A DNA stretch of 7,288 nucleotides from Hyphomicrobiales bacterium. Lineage in GTDB: Bacteria > Pseudomonadota > Alphaproteobacteria > Rhizobiales > Aestuariivirgaceae. Under the pieces are notes generated by a model. It saw only the letters and a list, made by a program, of their open reading frames with translations. It had not been told where the DNA came from and did no database searches. A program made the position numbers and the translations under genes. Positions within the stretch are counted from its first letter, which is position 1, and each line of letters opens with the position of its first letter. The stretch spans positions 1 to 7,288 of the forward strand of contig JAAURV010000157.1 of the NCBI GenBank assembly GCA_012032065.1. The letters are read 5' to 3'. Positions 1 through 6,140 of the stretch are shown piece by piece.

Positions 1-2
1 GC

Positions 3-458
3 CGGACAGTTCGCACGCGGACTTCCGAGTCGTTCTCCGCCAACTCCGATGTGTTCGGCGCGGCGGCCGCGAAGGCTACGGGTAACCGCGTCAAGCAGGT
101 CAATGTCGCGCTCAGCAACATGAAGATCCTGACGATCGCCCATGACGATTTGATCCGTGTGCGGAACGAACACCTGAAGGGTCAGTGCGAGGAAGCCGTC
201 GTCTGGAATCTCAAAAACAACGCCAAGGTCTGCCAGGTAGAGGAAGTGCTGAAGGCGGATGTCGTCTACCGCATGTCATTCGCCGACGCCCTGGACACGG
301 CGCAACGCGCCGAACTTGCGAAAGAAGTGAGCGCCAGCCTCAATATCGGCGCGGACTTCACCGGCGTCGACGAGATGCGCGGCGAAAATCTCTACTTCGG
401 CATCCGCGTCAACCTGCGCTGCTTCGAACTGGCGGGGTTGCAAGTGATGAGGGGGTAA
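3..458 (+). CDS. Hypothetical protein, C-terminal part (5' end outside window)
   Basis: The reading frame is open from the left edge to a TAA at 456-458, giving 151 visible residues. A GTG at 51 could be a start, but nothing like a Shine-Dalgarno sequence precedes it and the frame stays open upstream, so I treat the gene as cut by the window edge. I do not recognise the family. The visible part is soluble-looking, with alternating short hydrophobic stretches and charged segments, no membrane helix, and three cysteines (in GQCEEA, AKVCQV and LRCFEL). A charged, probably helical segment (AQRAELAKEV) lies near the middle, followed by a probable strand-rich end (NLYFGIRVNLRCFEL). It converges on gyrA with only 40 bp between the stop codons. 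The overlapping frame at 185-502 is Arg-rich and is a shadow. That this is a real gene rests on codon pattern and normal amino-acid composition only. Confidence 0.6.
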   Translation, partial: RTVRTRTSESFSANSDVFGAAAAKATGNRVKQVNVALSNMKILTIAHDDLIRVRNEHLKGQCEEAVVWNLKNNAKVCQVEEVLKADVVYRMSFADALDTAQRAELAKEVSASLNIGADFTGVDEMRGENLYFGIRVNLRCFELAGLQVMRG

Positions 459-465
459 GCGAGAT

Positions 466-491
466 CACCTTCCGCTGCCGGGAGCAGGGTG
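466..491. terminator. Weak imperfect hairpin between convergent genes
   Basis: The 40-bp gap between the hypothetical gene and gyrA contains CTGC (475-478), a 5-nt loop and GCAG (484-487). An outer CACC (466-469) and GGTG (488-491) are offset by five unpaired bases. There is no T-tract on either strand. It is the only structure in the gap and could help end transcription of both genes, but it is not a convincing intrinsic terminator. Confidence 0.2.
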
Positions 492-498
492 AAGATGA

Positions 499-3222
499 CT
501 AAGCAGAGGAACTGTCCTCGCCCTCTTCTTCCTCGCTGATCCGTTCGACAGACACCACATGTTCGTCATCCGCCGTGTCGATGACGATGACGCCCTGGGT
601 GGAGCGGCCTTTTTTACCGATGCCGGCGACCGGGCAGCGGATCAATTGGCCGCCGTCCGTCACCAGCATGATCTGGTCCGACTCTTCGACGGGGAAAGAC
701 GCGACCAGCGGGCCGTTTCTTTCGTTCACCGCCATCGCGACGATGCCTTTGCCGCCGCGGTTGGTGATGCGGTACTCGTAGGACGAGGTGCGCTTGCCGT
801 AGCCGTTGGAAGAGATGGTCAAGATGAACTGCTCGGCGGCGCCCATCGCGGCGTAACGCTCCTGCGAGAGCGATGTATCTGTTGTCGCTTCCTCGTCGCC
901 GTTGGCTTGGGCCTCTTGCTCCTCGCCCGCAACCGCGCGCGACATTTTGAGGAAGGCTCCGCGCTCCTCGGCGGATGCCGGCACATGGCGCAGCACGGCC
1001 ATCGAGATCACATAGTCGCCGTCCTCGAGCTTGATGCCGCGCACGCCGGTCGAGTCGCGGCCTCTGAAGACGCGGATGTCGTCGACGGAGAAGCGGATGC
1101 ACTGGCCATTGGCGGTCGTCATCAGCACGTCGTCGTTGGCCGAACAGATTTCGACGCCGGCGATCTGGTCGCCCTCTTCCAGCCGCATGGCGATCTTGCC
1201 GGCGCGGTTGATGCTCTCGAAGTCGGAAAGCTCGTTCCGGCGCACGCTGCCGGAGCGGGTGGCGAACATGAGCTGCAGCGAACCCCAGCTCTGCTCGTCC
1301 TCGGGCATCGGCATGATCGTGGTGATGCGTTCGTTGGCTTCGAGCGGAAGCAGATTTATCAGCGCCTTGCCGCGCGCTTGCGGATTGCCGACGGGCAAGC
1401 GCCACACCTTCATGCGGTAGACCATTCCAGCCGAGGAGAAAAACAGGATCGGCGTGTGAGTCGAAGCCACGAACAGCTTCACCACGAAATCCTCTTCCTT
1501 CATGCCTACGCCCGAGCGGCCCTTGCCGCCGCGGCGCTGGGCACGATAGGCCGAGAGCGGCACACGCTTGACGTAGCCCGCGTGGCTCACGGTCACCACC
1601 ATGTCTTCGCGCTGGATCAGATCTTCGTCTTCGACTTCGCCCTCGTTGTCGGCGATCTCAGTGCGGCGCGGCGTCGCGAACTCGTTCTTGATCACCTTCA
1701 ATTCATCGGTGATGATCGTCATCACCCTGGCGCGCGAACGTAGGATATCGAGATAGTCGCCGATCTCTTTCGCCAACTTCTCCAGTTCCTCCGCGATCTC
1801 GTCGCGGCCGAGCGCGGTGAGGCGTTGCAGACGGAGATCGAGAATGGCTTTCGCCTGTTCGTCGGAAAGTTTGTAGGAGTCATCCGCTTGCAGCCGGTGG
1901 CGCGGATCGGCGATCAGCGCGATCAACGGCTCCATGTCGCGCGCGGGCCAGGCCTTCGCCATCAAGGCTTCGCGGGCTTCGCCTGCATCCTTGGAGCGGC
2001 GGATCAATGCGATGACTTCGTCGATGTTGGCAACGGCAATCGCCAAGCCCACCAAGATATGCGCACGGTCTCGCGCCTTGGTGAGCAGGAACTTGGTGCG
2101 GCGGGTGACCACTTCCTCGCGGAAGGAAATGAAGGCCTGCAACAGGTCCTTCAGCGTCAGCATCTCCGGCCGTCCGCCCAAGAGCGCGATGTTGTTGCAA
2201 CTGAATGTCGATTGCAGCGCGGTGAAGCGGTAGAGCTGGTTCAGCACGACCTCCGCCATGGCGTCGCGCTTCAACTCGATCACCACGCGCATGCCCTGGC
2301 GGTCGCTTTCGTCGCGGATGTCGGAGATGCCCTCGAGCTTTTTCTCGCGGACCAACTCGGCCATCTTCTCGATCATGTGGGCCTTGTTCACCTGATAGGG
2401 AAGCTCGGTGACGATCAGCGCTTCGCGCTCTTTCCTGATTTCCTCGGTGTGGACCTTGGCGCGCATGACCACGGAACCCCTGCCCGTATGCGCGGCCGAC
2501 TTGATGCCGGCGCGCCCGAGGATCATGGCGCCGGTTGGAAAGTCCGGGCCCGGAATAATGCCGATCAGTTCGTCGATCGAGATCGCGGGATTGGCGATGG
2601 TCGCGATCACGCCGTCGATGACTTCGCCCAGATTATGCGGCGCCATGTTGGTGGCCATGCCCACGGCAATGCCGCCCGAGCCATTGACCAAGAGATTGGG
2701 AAAGCGCGCGGGGAGAACGACCGGTTCTCTTTCCGAGTTGTCGTAGTTGGCCTGGAAATCAACCGTGTCCTTGTCGATATCCTCGAGCAGCGCCTGTGCC
2801 GGTTTGCCCATGCGCACTTCGGTGTAACGCATGGCCGCGGGCGGATCGCCGTCGACCGAGCCGAAGTTCCCCTGCCCGTCCAAGAGCGGCAGGCGCATGG
2901 AAAAATCCTGCGCCATGCGCACCAGCGCGTCGTAGATCGATTGGTCGCCGTGCGGATGGTACTTACCGATGACGTCGCCGACCACGCGGGCGGACTTGCG
3001 GTAGGGCTTGTTCCACTCGTAGCCGTTCTCGTTCATCGAATGGAGAATGCGGCGGTGCACGGGTTTCAACCCGTCGCGCACGTCGGGAAGCGCCCGCGAC
3101 ACGATCACGCTCATGGCGTAATCGAGGTAGCTTTTGCGCATCTCCTCTTCGATGGAGATGGGCGAAATACCGTCCTCCCTGGCGGGCGGCGGCACGCCGT
3201 TATTGTCGTCGTTGTCGGCCAC
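499..3222 (-). CDS. gyrA: DNA gyrase subunit A
   Basis: GyrA is the breakage-reunion subunit of gyrase (A2B2), the cytoplasmic type II topoisomerase that introduces negative supercoils using ATP. The protein is 907 residues, slightly longer than E. coli GyrA. The N-terminal region has YLDYAMSVIVSRALPDVRDG (about 32-51), the quinolone-region loop GKYHPHGDQSIYDALVRMAQ (86-105), and catalytic Tyr133 preceded by Arg132 in AAMRYTE. The tower/coiled-coil region includes ARDRAHILVGLAIAVANID (383-401) and ILDLRLQRLTAL (460-471). The C-terminal beta-pinwheel carries the GyrA box QRRGGKG at 562-568, which separates it from ParC, and a degenerate NRGGKG at 821-826. About 45 residues (roughly 748-795, acidic and Ala/Glu-rich) are inserted relative to E. 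coli. The tail ends in an acidic stretch (EEEEGED). Start: GTG at 3222 (complement) with AAGGG six bases upstream; the next in-frame Met (residue 28) would cut into the conserved N-terminus. Stop is TAG. Residue 94, matching E. coli Ser83, is Gln. Confidence 0.98.
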   Translation of the reverse strand: MADNDDNNGVPPPAREDGISPISIEEEMRKSYLDYAMSVIVSRALPDVRDGLKPVHRRILHSMNENGYEWNKPYRKSARVVGDVIGKYHPHGDQSIYDALVRMAQDFSMRLPLLDGQGNFGSVDGDPPAAMRYTEVRMGKPAQALLEDIDKDTVDFQANYDNSEREPVVLPARFPNLLVNGSGGIAVGMATNMAPHNLGEVIDGVIATIANPAISIDELIGIIPGPDFPTGAMILGRAGIKSAAHTGRGSVVMRAKVHTEEIRKEREALIVTELPYQVNKAHMIEKMAELVREKKLEGISDIRDESDRQGMRVVIELKRDAMAEVVLNQLYRFTALQSTFSCNNIALLGGRPEMLTLKDLLQAFISFREEVVTRRTKFLLTKARDRAHILVGLAIAVANIDEVIALIRRSKDAGEAREALMAKAWPARDMEPLIALIADPRHRLQADDSYKLSDEQAKAILDLRLQRLTALGRDEIAEELEKLAKEIGDYLDILRSRARVMTIITDELKVIKNEFATPRRTEIADNEGEVEDEDLIQREDMVVTVSHAGYVKRVPLSAYRAQRRGGKGRSGVGMKEEDFVVKLFVASTHTPILFFSSAGMVYRMKVWRLPVGNPQARGKALINLLPLEANERITTIMPMPEDEQSWGSLQLMFATRSGSVRRNELSDFESINRAGKIAMRLEEGDQIAGVEICSANDDVLMTTANGQCIRFSVDDIRVFRGRDSTGVRGIKLEDGDYVISMAVLRHVPASAEERGAFLKMSRAVAGEEQEAQANGDEEATTDTSLSQERYAAMGAAEQFILTISSNGYGKRTSSYEYRITNRGGKGIVAMAVNERNGPLVASFPVEESDQIMLVTDGGQLIRCPVAGIGKKGRSTQGVIVIDTADDEHVVSVERISEEEEGEDSSSA

Positions 3223-3307
3223 GGGATCCCTTCAAAACGCCTGCATCGGCAAACTCCGAATCAGGCGCGTGAAGCACCCCGCAACACCACCGATTCGAGC
3301 GTTCCGG

Positions 3308-3336
3308 ACATTAGTTTGGGAGGCTGCGAAGAGCAA
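3308..3336 (-). promoter_or_regulatory. Possible gyrA promoter
   Basis: In the 190-bp gap upstream of gyrA, the minus strand has TTGCTC (3331-3336), a 17-bp spacer and TAATGT (3308-3313). Both hexamers match the sigma-70 consensus only partly, so this is a candidate chosen by spacing and position. It would give a leader of about 80 nt. That leader contains an inverted repeat (GAATC at 3258-3262 against GATTC at 3292-3296, with flanking CTC/GAG pairs) that could form a long-loop hairpin. gyrA autoregulation by supercoiling is known in other bacteria, but nothing here demonstrates it. Confidence 0.25.
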
Positions 3337-3360
3337 TCAAAAGCGGTTGAAATCGCGAAG

Positions 3361-3383
3361 AAAAATGCGGCCCGAATGGGCTG
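3361..3383 (-). terminator. Possible terminator after the EamA exporter gene
   Basis: Read on the minus strand, about 30 nt past the exporter stop codon, GCCC-ATTC-GGGC forms a short stem (3370-3381). One further C-G pair lies beyond an A/C mismatch. A run of five T follows (3361-3365). The stem is short, so a Rho-independent terminator is possible but weak. Confidence 0.35.
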
Positions 3384-3412
3384 GATTTTGATCGCTTCGC
3401 GGGCTGAAGAAA

Positions 3413-4315
3413 TCAACGCGCGGCGCGGGCGAGACGCATCGGCCACTGGAGTATGGCGAGGCCCAGAAGCATGGTCAGCGCGCCAGCGAGGGCCAAAATG
3501 GTCATGGCCTCGCCCAGGAAGATCGCGGCGCAGATCGCTCCGAACACGGCTTCGAGGCTGTAGCCCACCGCGCAGACCGGCGACGGCACCCGCTTTTGGG
3601 CCTCGGCGGCGAGGAAGAAGCTCAAGCCCGTGGCGAAGATGCCCAGGTACAGCAGCTCGGGCAGCACGGTGGCCAAGGCCCTGAGGTCTATGGTCTCCGT
3701 CATCAGTGCCATTCCAAAGCCTGCCACCGCGCAAGGCAGGTATTGCAGGAGGGTGAGCGCCGCGGCGTTGCCCTCGCGCTCCAGCGCGCGGCCGAGCGAG
3801 ACGATCCAGATGCCATAAAACAGGCCGGAGAGCAGACAGAGGGCGTCGCCCCGGTTGATGTCCGTCAGCTGTCCACCCGACAGTGCAGCGGCTCCGGCCA
3901 GCACGAGAAGCGCGGAAATCCAGACGATCGCTTTCGGCGCTTCTTTGAAGAGCAGCCAGGCCGCCATCGGCGCGAAGACGGCGCTGGTGTTGATCAGGAA
4001 GCCAAGATTGGTGGCGCTGGTTTCGGTCGCGCCGAACATCTGCAGCAAGAGCGCCATGGTGAAGGACAATGTGGCGCAGACGATCCAGAATCCGGCTTTG
4101 GCGGCTTTTCGCGGCGCCCTGCGCTTCTCGACGAAAGCCAGCGGCAGGAGGATGACAAGGGCCAAGAGCGCGCGCAGGCTCAAAACCGTGAACGGCCCGG
4201 CCACTTCCAGAATGGCTTTCTGAGCGACATTTCCCGAACCCCAGAGGAAGGTTGCGGCGAGAAGCAGCAGCATCCCTTGTGGTGCGAAACCGCCGTTTGC
4301 AGTGCCTTGCGTCAT
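3413..4315 (-). CDS. EamA/DMT-family membrane transporter
   Basis: A 300-residue integral inner-membrane protein of the drug/metabolite transporter (EamA, RhaT-like) superfamily. Members typically export amino acids, metabolites or drugs; the substrate cannot be read from the sequence. About ten hydrophobic helices form two repeated halves. The first half has LWGSGNVAQKAI (24-35), an N-proximal feature of the family, and ends with AAWLLFKEAP (118-127). The second half has GYSLEAVFGAICAAIFLGEAMT (251-272), the typical closing EamA motif with a Glu after the helix. The C-terminus is short and basic (MRLARAAR). Start: ATG at 4315 (complement) has GGAG eight bases upstream; a GTG three codons earlier (4324) is in frame but lies within the spacing region. 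It lies between ssb (105-bp gap) and gyrA (190-bp gap), all on one strand. A link to DNA metabolism is not implied; exporters of this family occur as isolated accessory genes. Confidence 0.93.
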   Translation of the reverse strand: MTQGTANGGFAPQGMLLLLAATFLWGSGNVAQKAILEVAGPFTVLSLRALLALVILLPLAFVEKRRAPRKAAKAGFWIVCATLSFTMALLLQMFGATETSATNLGFLINTSAVFAPMAAWLLFKEAPKAIVWISALLVLAGAAALSGGQLTDINRGDALCLLSGLFYGIWIVSLGRALEREGNAAALTLLQYLPCAVAGFGMALMTETIDLRALATVLPELLYLGIFATGLSFFLAAEAQKRVPSPVCAVGYSLEAVFGAICAAIFLGEAMTILALAGALTMLLGLAILQWPMRLARAAR

Positions 4316-4329
4316 GATCCCCACTCCCG

Positions 4330-4349
4330 AGCCGCGGTTTGGTGCGGCT
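4330..4349 (-). repeat. Short inverted repeat in the exporter leader
   Basis: AGCCGC and GCGGCT flank an 8-nt loop, immediately upstream of the GGAG ribosome-binding site of the EamA exporter. No T-run follows. It could be a leader hairpin affecting ribosome access, or chance in GC-rich DNA. Confidence 0.3.
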
Positions 4350-4373
4350 ACTCAGGGTTTCATGACGGACCAG

Positions 4374-4410
4374 CCGGCAATTGGCTGTGATGCTTGTCAC
4401 AACCTGCCGG
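4374..4410. promoter_or_regulatory. Nested inverted repeat with CRP/FNR-type TGTGA-N6-TCACA core
   Basis: Positions 4386-4401 read TGTGA-TGCTTG-TCACA, a perfect match to the core operator of CRP-family regulators. It is nested in a larger inverted repeat, CCGGCA (4374-4379) and TGCCGG (4405-4410). As RNA from the minus strand the whole element can fold into a stem of about 14 pairs with a 6-nt loop, one G-U pair and a 3-nt bulge. It starts 10 nt past the ssb stop codon and its centre lies about 78 bp upstream of the exporter ATG. Two readings fit: a cAMP/CRP-like operator controlling the exporter, or a 3' hairpin of the ssb transcript. No T-tract follows, so a standard intrinsic terminator is unlikely. 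The motif is seen directly; the function is inferred. Confidence 0.5.
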
Positions 4411-4420
4411 ATTTCACGGT

Positions 4421-4897
4421 TCAGAATGGAACCTCGTCGTCCAGTTCGCGGGCGAAGGCGGCCGCGGGCTTTGCGCGTTGCGGCATGGGGCTCGACTGGC
4501 CGAAATCGCCGCCGCCGTAACCAGCCCCCTCGCTCGAACCCGATCCCTTGCTGTCGAGCATGGTGAGCTCGCCGCGGTAGTTCTGCAGCACCACTTCGGT
4601 GGAGTATTTCTCGACGCCGTCCTTGTCGGTGTATTTGCGGGTCTGAAGCTGGCCCTCGAGATACACTTTGGCGCCCTTCTTCAGGTATTGCTCCGCGACC
4701 TTGGCAAGGGCCTCGTTGAAAATCACCACCCGGTGCCATTCGGTGCGCTCTTTTTTCTCGCCCGAGGCCTTGTCGCGCCATGTTTCCGATGTCGCGACGC
4801 TGAAACTGACGATCGCTTTCCCGTCCTGGGTATGGCGCACCTCCGGGTCCTTGCCGAGGTTGCCCACCAAAATCACTTTGTTCACAGATCCGGCCAT
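4421..4897 (-). CDS. ssb: Single-stranded DNA-binding protein
   Basis: SSB coats single-stranded DNA during replication, recombination and repair and recruits partner proteins through its C-terminal tip. The protein has 158 residues, a normal bacterial length. The N-terminal OB fold runs from VNKVILVGNLGKDPEVR (5-21) through SFSVATSETWRDK (31-43), TEWHRVVIF (52-60), YLEGQLQTRKYTD (79-91) and YSTEVVLQNY (98-107). The DNA-stacking aromatics Trp40, Trp54 and Phe60 of E. coli SSB (numbered without Met) are matched by Trp40, Trp54 and Phe60. The fourth, Trp88, is replaced by Tyr89. A Gly/Ser/Pro-rich linker (about 117-145) leads to the acidic tip DDEVPF, a variant of DDDIPF. Start: ATG at 4897 (complement) with AAGGAG about eight bases upstream; the frame stays open further upstream, but that extension has no family resemblance. 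A LexA-type box lies in its promoter. Divergent uvrA, often found beside ssb in Alphaproteobacteria, is not next to it here. Confidence 0.98.
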   Translation of the reverse strand: MAGSVNKVILVGNLGKDPEVRHTQDGKAIVSFSVATSETWRDKASGEKKERTEWHRVVIFNEALAKVAEQYLKKGAKVYLEGQLQTRKYTDKDGVEKYSTEVVLQNYRGELTMLDSKGSGSSEGAGYGGGDFGQSSPMPQRAKPAAAFARELDDEVPF

Positions 4898-4985
4898 GTC
4901 GCCTCTCCTTGCTTTCCGAACACGTCGTTCAAACCCATAGCCCCGCCCGGTTTCAGGTTCATCCGGAGCTTGGATTTGTCCACAG

Positions 4986-5014
4986 AGTATAAGTTCTGTT
5001 TTTGTTCTGTGCAA
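4986..5014 (-). promoter_or_regulatory. Probable ssb promoter
   Basis: On the minus strand, TTGCAC (5009-5014), a 17-bp spacer and TATACT (4986-4991, five of six consensus bases) form a sigma-70-like promoter. It would give an ssb leader of about 80 nt. The spacer holds the LexA-type direct repeat. A perfect 6-bp inverted repeat (GGGAAT 5016-5021, ATTCCC 5027-5032) lies just upstream of the -35 element. Confidence 0.65.
4993..5007. promoter_or_regulatory. LexA (SOS) box of alphaproteobacterial type
   Basis: The plus strand reads GTTC-TGTTTTT-GTTC, which is GAAC-N7-GAAC on the ssb strand. GTTC-N7-GTTC is the known LexA target in Alphaproteobacteria such as Rhodobacter and Rhizobium relatives. 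It sits entirely between the -35 and -10 hexamers of the ssb promoter, where bound LexA would block RNA polymerase. This suggests that ssb is induced by DNA damage. The motif and its placement are seen directly; the repression is inferred. Confidence 0.8.
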
Positions 5015-5109
5015 GGGGAATTTTCGATTCCCGAGAGGATGATGATCGCAAATGGCCAAGCGCAAACGGTTCCGGCAGAGTTGCACTTGTTTCGCCAAAC
5101 ACCCGGCCG

Positions 5110-5134
5110 CATCCCTCCGTTCGGGTGGAGGATG
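5110..5134. repeat. Inverted repeat in the ssb upstream gap
   Basis: CATCCCTCC (5110-5118) and GGAGGATG (5127-5134) pair over 8 bp with one bulged C and an 8-nt loop. It lies about 100 bp upstream of the ssb promoter and follows the unknown-function gene on the same strand. The rest of 5035-5255 holds no gene I can support. Confidence 0.35.
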
Positions 5135-5207
5135 AAGAAGGGGTTTTGAAATGGATTGGGGCAAACGGAAGCGCTCGATCTTCGCGGATCGCGCGCGCGG
5201 ATCGATG

Positions 5208-5230
5208 GGTCCCGGCTTTCGCCGGGATGA
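5208..5230. repeat. REP-like dispersed hairpin repeat unit
   Basis: CCCGGC-TTTC-GCCGGG (5211-5226) is a perfect 6-bp stem. It sits in the context GGTCCCGGCTTTCGCCGGGA, a sequence type found in many copies between genes in Alphaproteobacteria and other Proteobacteria. On the minus strand the loop becomes GAAA, a stable GNRA tetraloop, about 30 nt past the stop codon of the unknown-function gene, so it may also protect or end that transcript. The peptide-like reading WVPAFAGM across it is a common artefact of this repeat and not a gene. Only one full copy lies in the window. Confidence 0.6.
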
Positions 5231-5255
5231 AGGGGTTGGAGCGAGAGAAAAGGGC

Positions 5256-6014
5256 TTAGGAACTGTCGATCGGCCTTGGCTCATTTGCCGCTTCCCAGGC
5301 GAGCCAGTGGCAGTCTTCGAGGACTTCCTCGACTTCGTGTTTGGGTTTCTCGTGGACGTAGGGCGGCGCGCCGTAACGCAGCGGGTTGGTGTAGATCAGA
5401 CGCTTCTCGGCAATCTTCTCGCGCCGGGCGCGCCATTGCAGCAGGCGCTTGGCCTGGCGGGGCAAATCTTCCAGAGCATCTTTGATGGCCTGGAGCCGGC
5501 GCAGGAGGCGGGTGCTGTCGACCTTTCCATCTTTGATCGGCGGAGGCTTGGGTTCGGGGGCGGGCCGGGAGGCGAGGTAGCGGGCGTGATGTTTGGCGAA
5601 GATTTCCGTAATGGTCCGCCCGGTGACATCGGGACGCTCGGCGGCCCAGAGGTCGATGACCCGCGGACTGCGCTTGGCATATTTCCCCCGCTTCACCGGC
5701 GGCAGCATGGGCGGACGAGAGTCCTCGAGCCTGAAGGGTGGACGGCGGGTGCCGCCTTTGCCCGTGCGCTCGATCTTGCCTGCCGGCTTGGCCCGGGGCT
5801 TGTGGGGTTTGAGTGCCATTCCCCTCGCCGCCGCGACGATCAATCGGCGGACGGCGGCTTCGGCGGGGCGGAGGATGCGCAGGATGGCACTATTGAGCGC
5901 GCGGGAAATCCGCTCCGGGGCGGCGTTTTCCGCAATCCCCAGCATGGCAAACAGGGCCGCCACGATGCGGATCAGCGCATCGCGGTTGTGTTCGATGACC
6001 CCGTTCCAGTTCAT
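5256..6014 (-). CDS. Conserved-looking protein of unknown function, basic, with a hydrophobic N-terminal segment
   Basis: A 252-residue protein resembling uncharacterised alphaproteobacterial proteins; I know no assigned function. Residues 11-27 (RDALIRIVAALFAMLGI) form a hydrophobic or amphipathic helix, possibly a membrane anchor. A helical region with RILRPAEAAVRRLIVAAARGM (46-66) follows. Residues about 67-115 are basic and Pro-rich, likely disordered. A compact part begins at PRVIDLWAAERPD (117-129), then a Pro/Lys linker (150-163). A basic, probably coiled helix (170-205) has the shape LLRRLQAIKDALEDLPRQAK. The C-terminus is acidic and aromatic (EVLEDCHWLAWEA). Start: I chose ATG at 6014 (complement), which has GGAGG eleven bases upstream. 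A longer TTG-started frame from 6080 would begin inside the -35 element of the promoter. Stop is TAA. The gene is on the same strand as ssb but separated by 358 bp with ssb's own promoter, so it is probably an independent unit. Confidence 0.8.
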   Translation of the reverse strand: MNWNGVIEHNRDALIRIVAALFAMLGIAENAAPERISRALNSAILRILRPAEAAVRRLIVAAARGMALKPHKPRAKPAGKIERTGKGGTRRPPFRLEDSRPPMLPPVKRGKYAKRSPRVIDLWAAERPDVTGRTITEIFAKHHARYLASRPAPEPKPPPIKDGKVDSTRLLRRLQAIKDALEDLPRQAKRLLQWRARREKIAEKRLIYTNPLRYGAPPYVHEKPKHEVEEVLEDCHWLAWEAANEPRPIDSS

Positions 6015-6051
6015 GGTGGTTCTTTCCTCCATTTTTAGAACAAACAGCGAA

Positions 6052-6080
6052 CTACTAGAGATGCTAAAACACCCTGTCAA
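6052..6080 (-). promoter_or_regulatory. Probable promoter of the unknown-function gene
   Basis: The minus strand has a perfect -35 TTGACA (6075-6080), a 17-bp spacer and TAGTAG (6052-6057) as a partial -10. The surroundings are more AT-rich than the rest of the window. The predicted leader of about 30 nt contains GGAGG and supports the ATG at 6014 as the start. Confidence 0.55.
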
Positions 6081-6140
6081 GGACTATTTTCGACATAATG
6101 CATTTCCACCTGCGAAAGTTCTGGAATCCCGTTTGTTGCC

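Noticed and set aside
390..407. ENLYFG in the first gene, reminiscent of the TEV protease site ENLYFQ
   Set aside because: The essential Gln is missing and the context is a natural bacterial protein; it is coincidence, not a cloning tag.
559..3684. Long plus-strand open frames opposite gyrA (559-1743 and 1825-3684)
   Set aside because: They mirror the GC-rich codon pattern of gyrA on the other strand, are rich in His, Arg, Asp and Gly without family resemblance, and one runs on through the gyrA promoter region. They are shadows.
3261..4781. A 506-residue minus-strand frame across the exporter and part of ssb
   Set aside because: It is out of frame with two well-supported genes, and its product is Arg/Gly-rich low-complexity sequence.
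5002..5259. Plus-strand 85-residue frame in the ssb upstream gap
   Set aside because: Its end (WVPAFAGM) is the usual translation of a dispersed intergenic repeat, and it crosses the ssb promoter.
4898..5284. N-terminal extension of SSB up to 5284
   Set aside because: The extension overlaps the promoter, the LexA box and the hairpin repeat; the ATG at 4897 has a strong ribosome-binding site and matches the family start.
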